From Mesonia phycicola (lineage in GTDB: Bacteria > Bacteroidota > Bacteroidia > Flavobacteriales > Flavobacteriaceae): DNA of 64,000 nt. Every line of letters starts with the position of its first letter. Position 1 is the first letter of the stretch. The notes below the pieces were generated by a model. The model ran no database searches, was not told where the DNA came from, and saw nothing but the letters and a program-made list of their open reading frames with translations. Positions 63,044 to 64,000 of this stretch are shown piece after piece. Location of the stretch: positions 1 to 64,000 of the forward strand of contig NZ_FQYY01000006.1 in NCBI RefSeq assembly GCF_900141885.1, given 5' to 3'. A program made the position numbers and the translations under genes.

Positions 63044-63078
63044 AAGCGGAGTCGAAAGGTCTCAACTCCGCTTTTTTT
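63044..63078 (+). terminator. Terminator after ccoP
   Basis: AAGCGGAGT pairs with ACTCCGCTT (9 bp), 12-nt loop and a T-run. The stem sequence AGCGGAGTCGAAAGG also resembles an intergenic repeat seen in Flavobacteriia. Confidence 0.75.
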
Positions 63079-63099
63079 AAATTTTTTTCAATCCTTGCT

Positions 63100-63200
63100 T
63101 TGGTAAGAAGCAATTTCAAATTTTAGTCATGCTAAACTTGATTAACTACGTTGAATCTATGATTTCAGCATCTCATCCTGATTGATTTTGCTAACAGCAA
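63100..63200. repeat. Degenerate intergenic repeat before ccoG
   Basis: The stretch contains GTCATGCTAAACTTG and, after about 20 further bases, TTCAGCATCTCATCCTGA. These look like split parts of the GTCATGCTGAACTTG-TTTCAGCATCTCA type of palindromic repeat I associate with flavobacterial intergenic regions. The identity is from memory and the copy is degenerate. Confidence 0.35.
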
Positions 63201-63250
63201 GAAAAATTTTTCAAAATAAATTTAAAACAATAACCTAATACCTAAAAAAC

Positions 63251-64000
63251 GTGGAAGCTCCAGGCAACGAGAAATTTAGAGATTCTATAGGGACTGTTAA
63301 TCAAGAAGGGAAACGTTCTTGGGTATATCCTAAGAAACCTGAAGGTAAATTTTACAAATACAGAACTTGGGTAAGTTACGGTTTGTTGCTGTTTCTTTTT
63401 GCCGCACCTTTTATAAAAATAAATGGCAATCAGTTTTTAATGTTTAATGTCTTAGAGCGTCGTTTTAATATATTCGGGTTTCCGTTTTGGCCACAAGATT
63501 TTCACCTGTTTGTAATTTCAATGATTATAGGGGTGGTATTTATTATTCTGTTTACTGTTGCTTTTGGTAGAATTTTCTGCGGATGGATTTGCCCACAAAC
63601 TATTTTTTTAGAAATGGTTTTTCGCAGAATAGAATATTGGATTGATGGAGATAGAGGTAAACAAATACGTTTAGCAAAACAAGTCTGGAATGCCGAAAAA
63701 ATTAGAAAAAGAGCTTTAAAATGGATTATATTTTTCATGATAAGTTTTCTTATTGCTAACATTTTTCTAGCTTATTTAATAGGAAGCGATGAGCTGTTAA
63801 GATATATTACAGAAGGCCCCAAAACTCACACAAGCACACTTATATCTCTTTTGATATTTACCGGGGTCTTCTATTTTATTTTTGCTTGGTTTAGAGAGCA
63901 GGTATGCATTATTGCTTGTCCTTACGGGCGTTTACAAGGAGCTTTATTAGATAAAAAATCTATAGTGGTTGCTTACGATTATAAGCGAGGAGAAAAAGAA
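63251..64000 (+). CDS. ccoG: Cytochrome c oxidase accessory protein CcoG/RdxA/FixG (partial)
   Basis: The N-terminal 250 codons to the window edge, from a GTG at 63251, with no stop in the frame. The protein has several membrane helices, then the ferredoxin-like cysteine motifs of CcoG: FCGWICPQTIF near residue 113 and CIIACPYGRLQ near 220. CcoG reduces copper for insertion into the cbb3 oxidase. The start GTG gives MEAPGNEKFRDSIGTV, a usual flavobacterial CcoG N-terminus. It lies 219 bp after ccoP across a terminator, so it may have its own promoter. Confidence 0.92.
   Translation, partial: MEAPGNEKFRDSIGTVNQEGKRSWVYPKKPEGKFYKYRTWVSYGLLLFLFAAPFIKINGNQFLMFNVLERRFNIFGFPFWPQDFHLFVISMIIGVVFIILFTVAFGRIFCGWICPQTIFLEMVFRRIEYWIDGDRGKQIRLAKQVWNAEKIRKRALKWIIFFMISFLIANIFLAYLIGSDELLRYITEGPKTHTSTLISLLIFTGVFYFIFAWFREQVCIIACPYGRLQGALLDKKSIVVAYDYKRGEKE

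Overview
The window is AT-rich, densely coded DNA from a member of the Bacteroidota, most likely a marine Flavobacteriaceae. The signs are a SusC/SusD pair, a protein with a type IX secretion (T9SS) sorting tail, many lipoproteins with a Cys-Ser/Lys-rich start, a fused CcoNO cbb3 oxidase, and TAnnTTTG -7 promoter elements in place of sigma-70 boxes. I see no tRNA, rRNA, CRISPR array, IS element or prophage.

Layout. 1-2.8 kb: aldehyde dehydrogenase with a DUF779 partner and a divergent AraC regulator. 2.8-21 kb: mostly core genes (valS, DUF1573, aminotransferase-murB, fasciclin lipoprotein, glycosyltransferase-ECF sigma, lipA-gapdh, hybrid histidine kinase, lpxK, Nif3-like, coiled-coil zinc-ribbon relative, msrA, DUF4870, mnmE). 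21-29.3 kb: a SusC/SusD pair, a PI-PLC-like lipoprotein and a secreted metallophosphoesterase. 29.5-33.8 kb: a likely metal-uptake cluster made of a small Cys/His secreted protein, a TonB receptor and two His-rich DUF4625 lipoproteins. 33.8-36.1 kb: a small accessory islet with a hydrolase-cREC fusion, a decayed copy of its C-terminus, a HAD-like fragment and an orphan gene. 36-42.4 kb: a di-heme peroxidase, a large T9SS phosphatase and a TPR protein. 42.8-47.2 kb: nickel-pincer cofactor genes larE-larB-larC with a His-rich mini-protein and a Tat-exported aldo/keto reductase, but no larA. 47.6-53.8 kb: TetR plus an RND efflux operon. 53.8-56.2 kb: AraC regulator and two secreted proteins of unknown role. 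56.3-64 kb: the cbb3 oxidase locus (ccoI, a PdxH-like gene, ccoS, ccoNO, ccoQ, ccoP, ccoG), with an FNR-type palindrome at the activator position before ccoS.

The most interesting points are the hydrolase-cREC fusion and its fossil copy, the metal-uptake cluster, the lar locus lacking larA with a three-cysteine LarE, a PdxH relative without its substrate-binding residues inside the oxidase locus, and the candidate FNR site. All family names rest on motif recognition by eye. No database search was run. Residue numbers and identity counts were made by hand.
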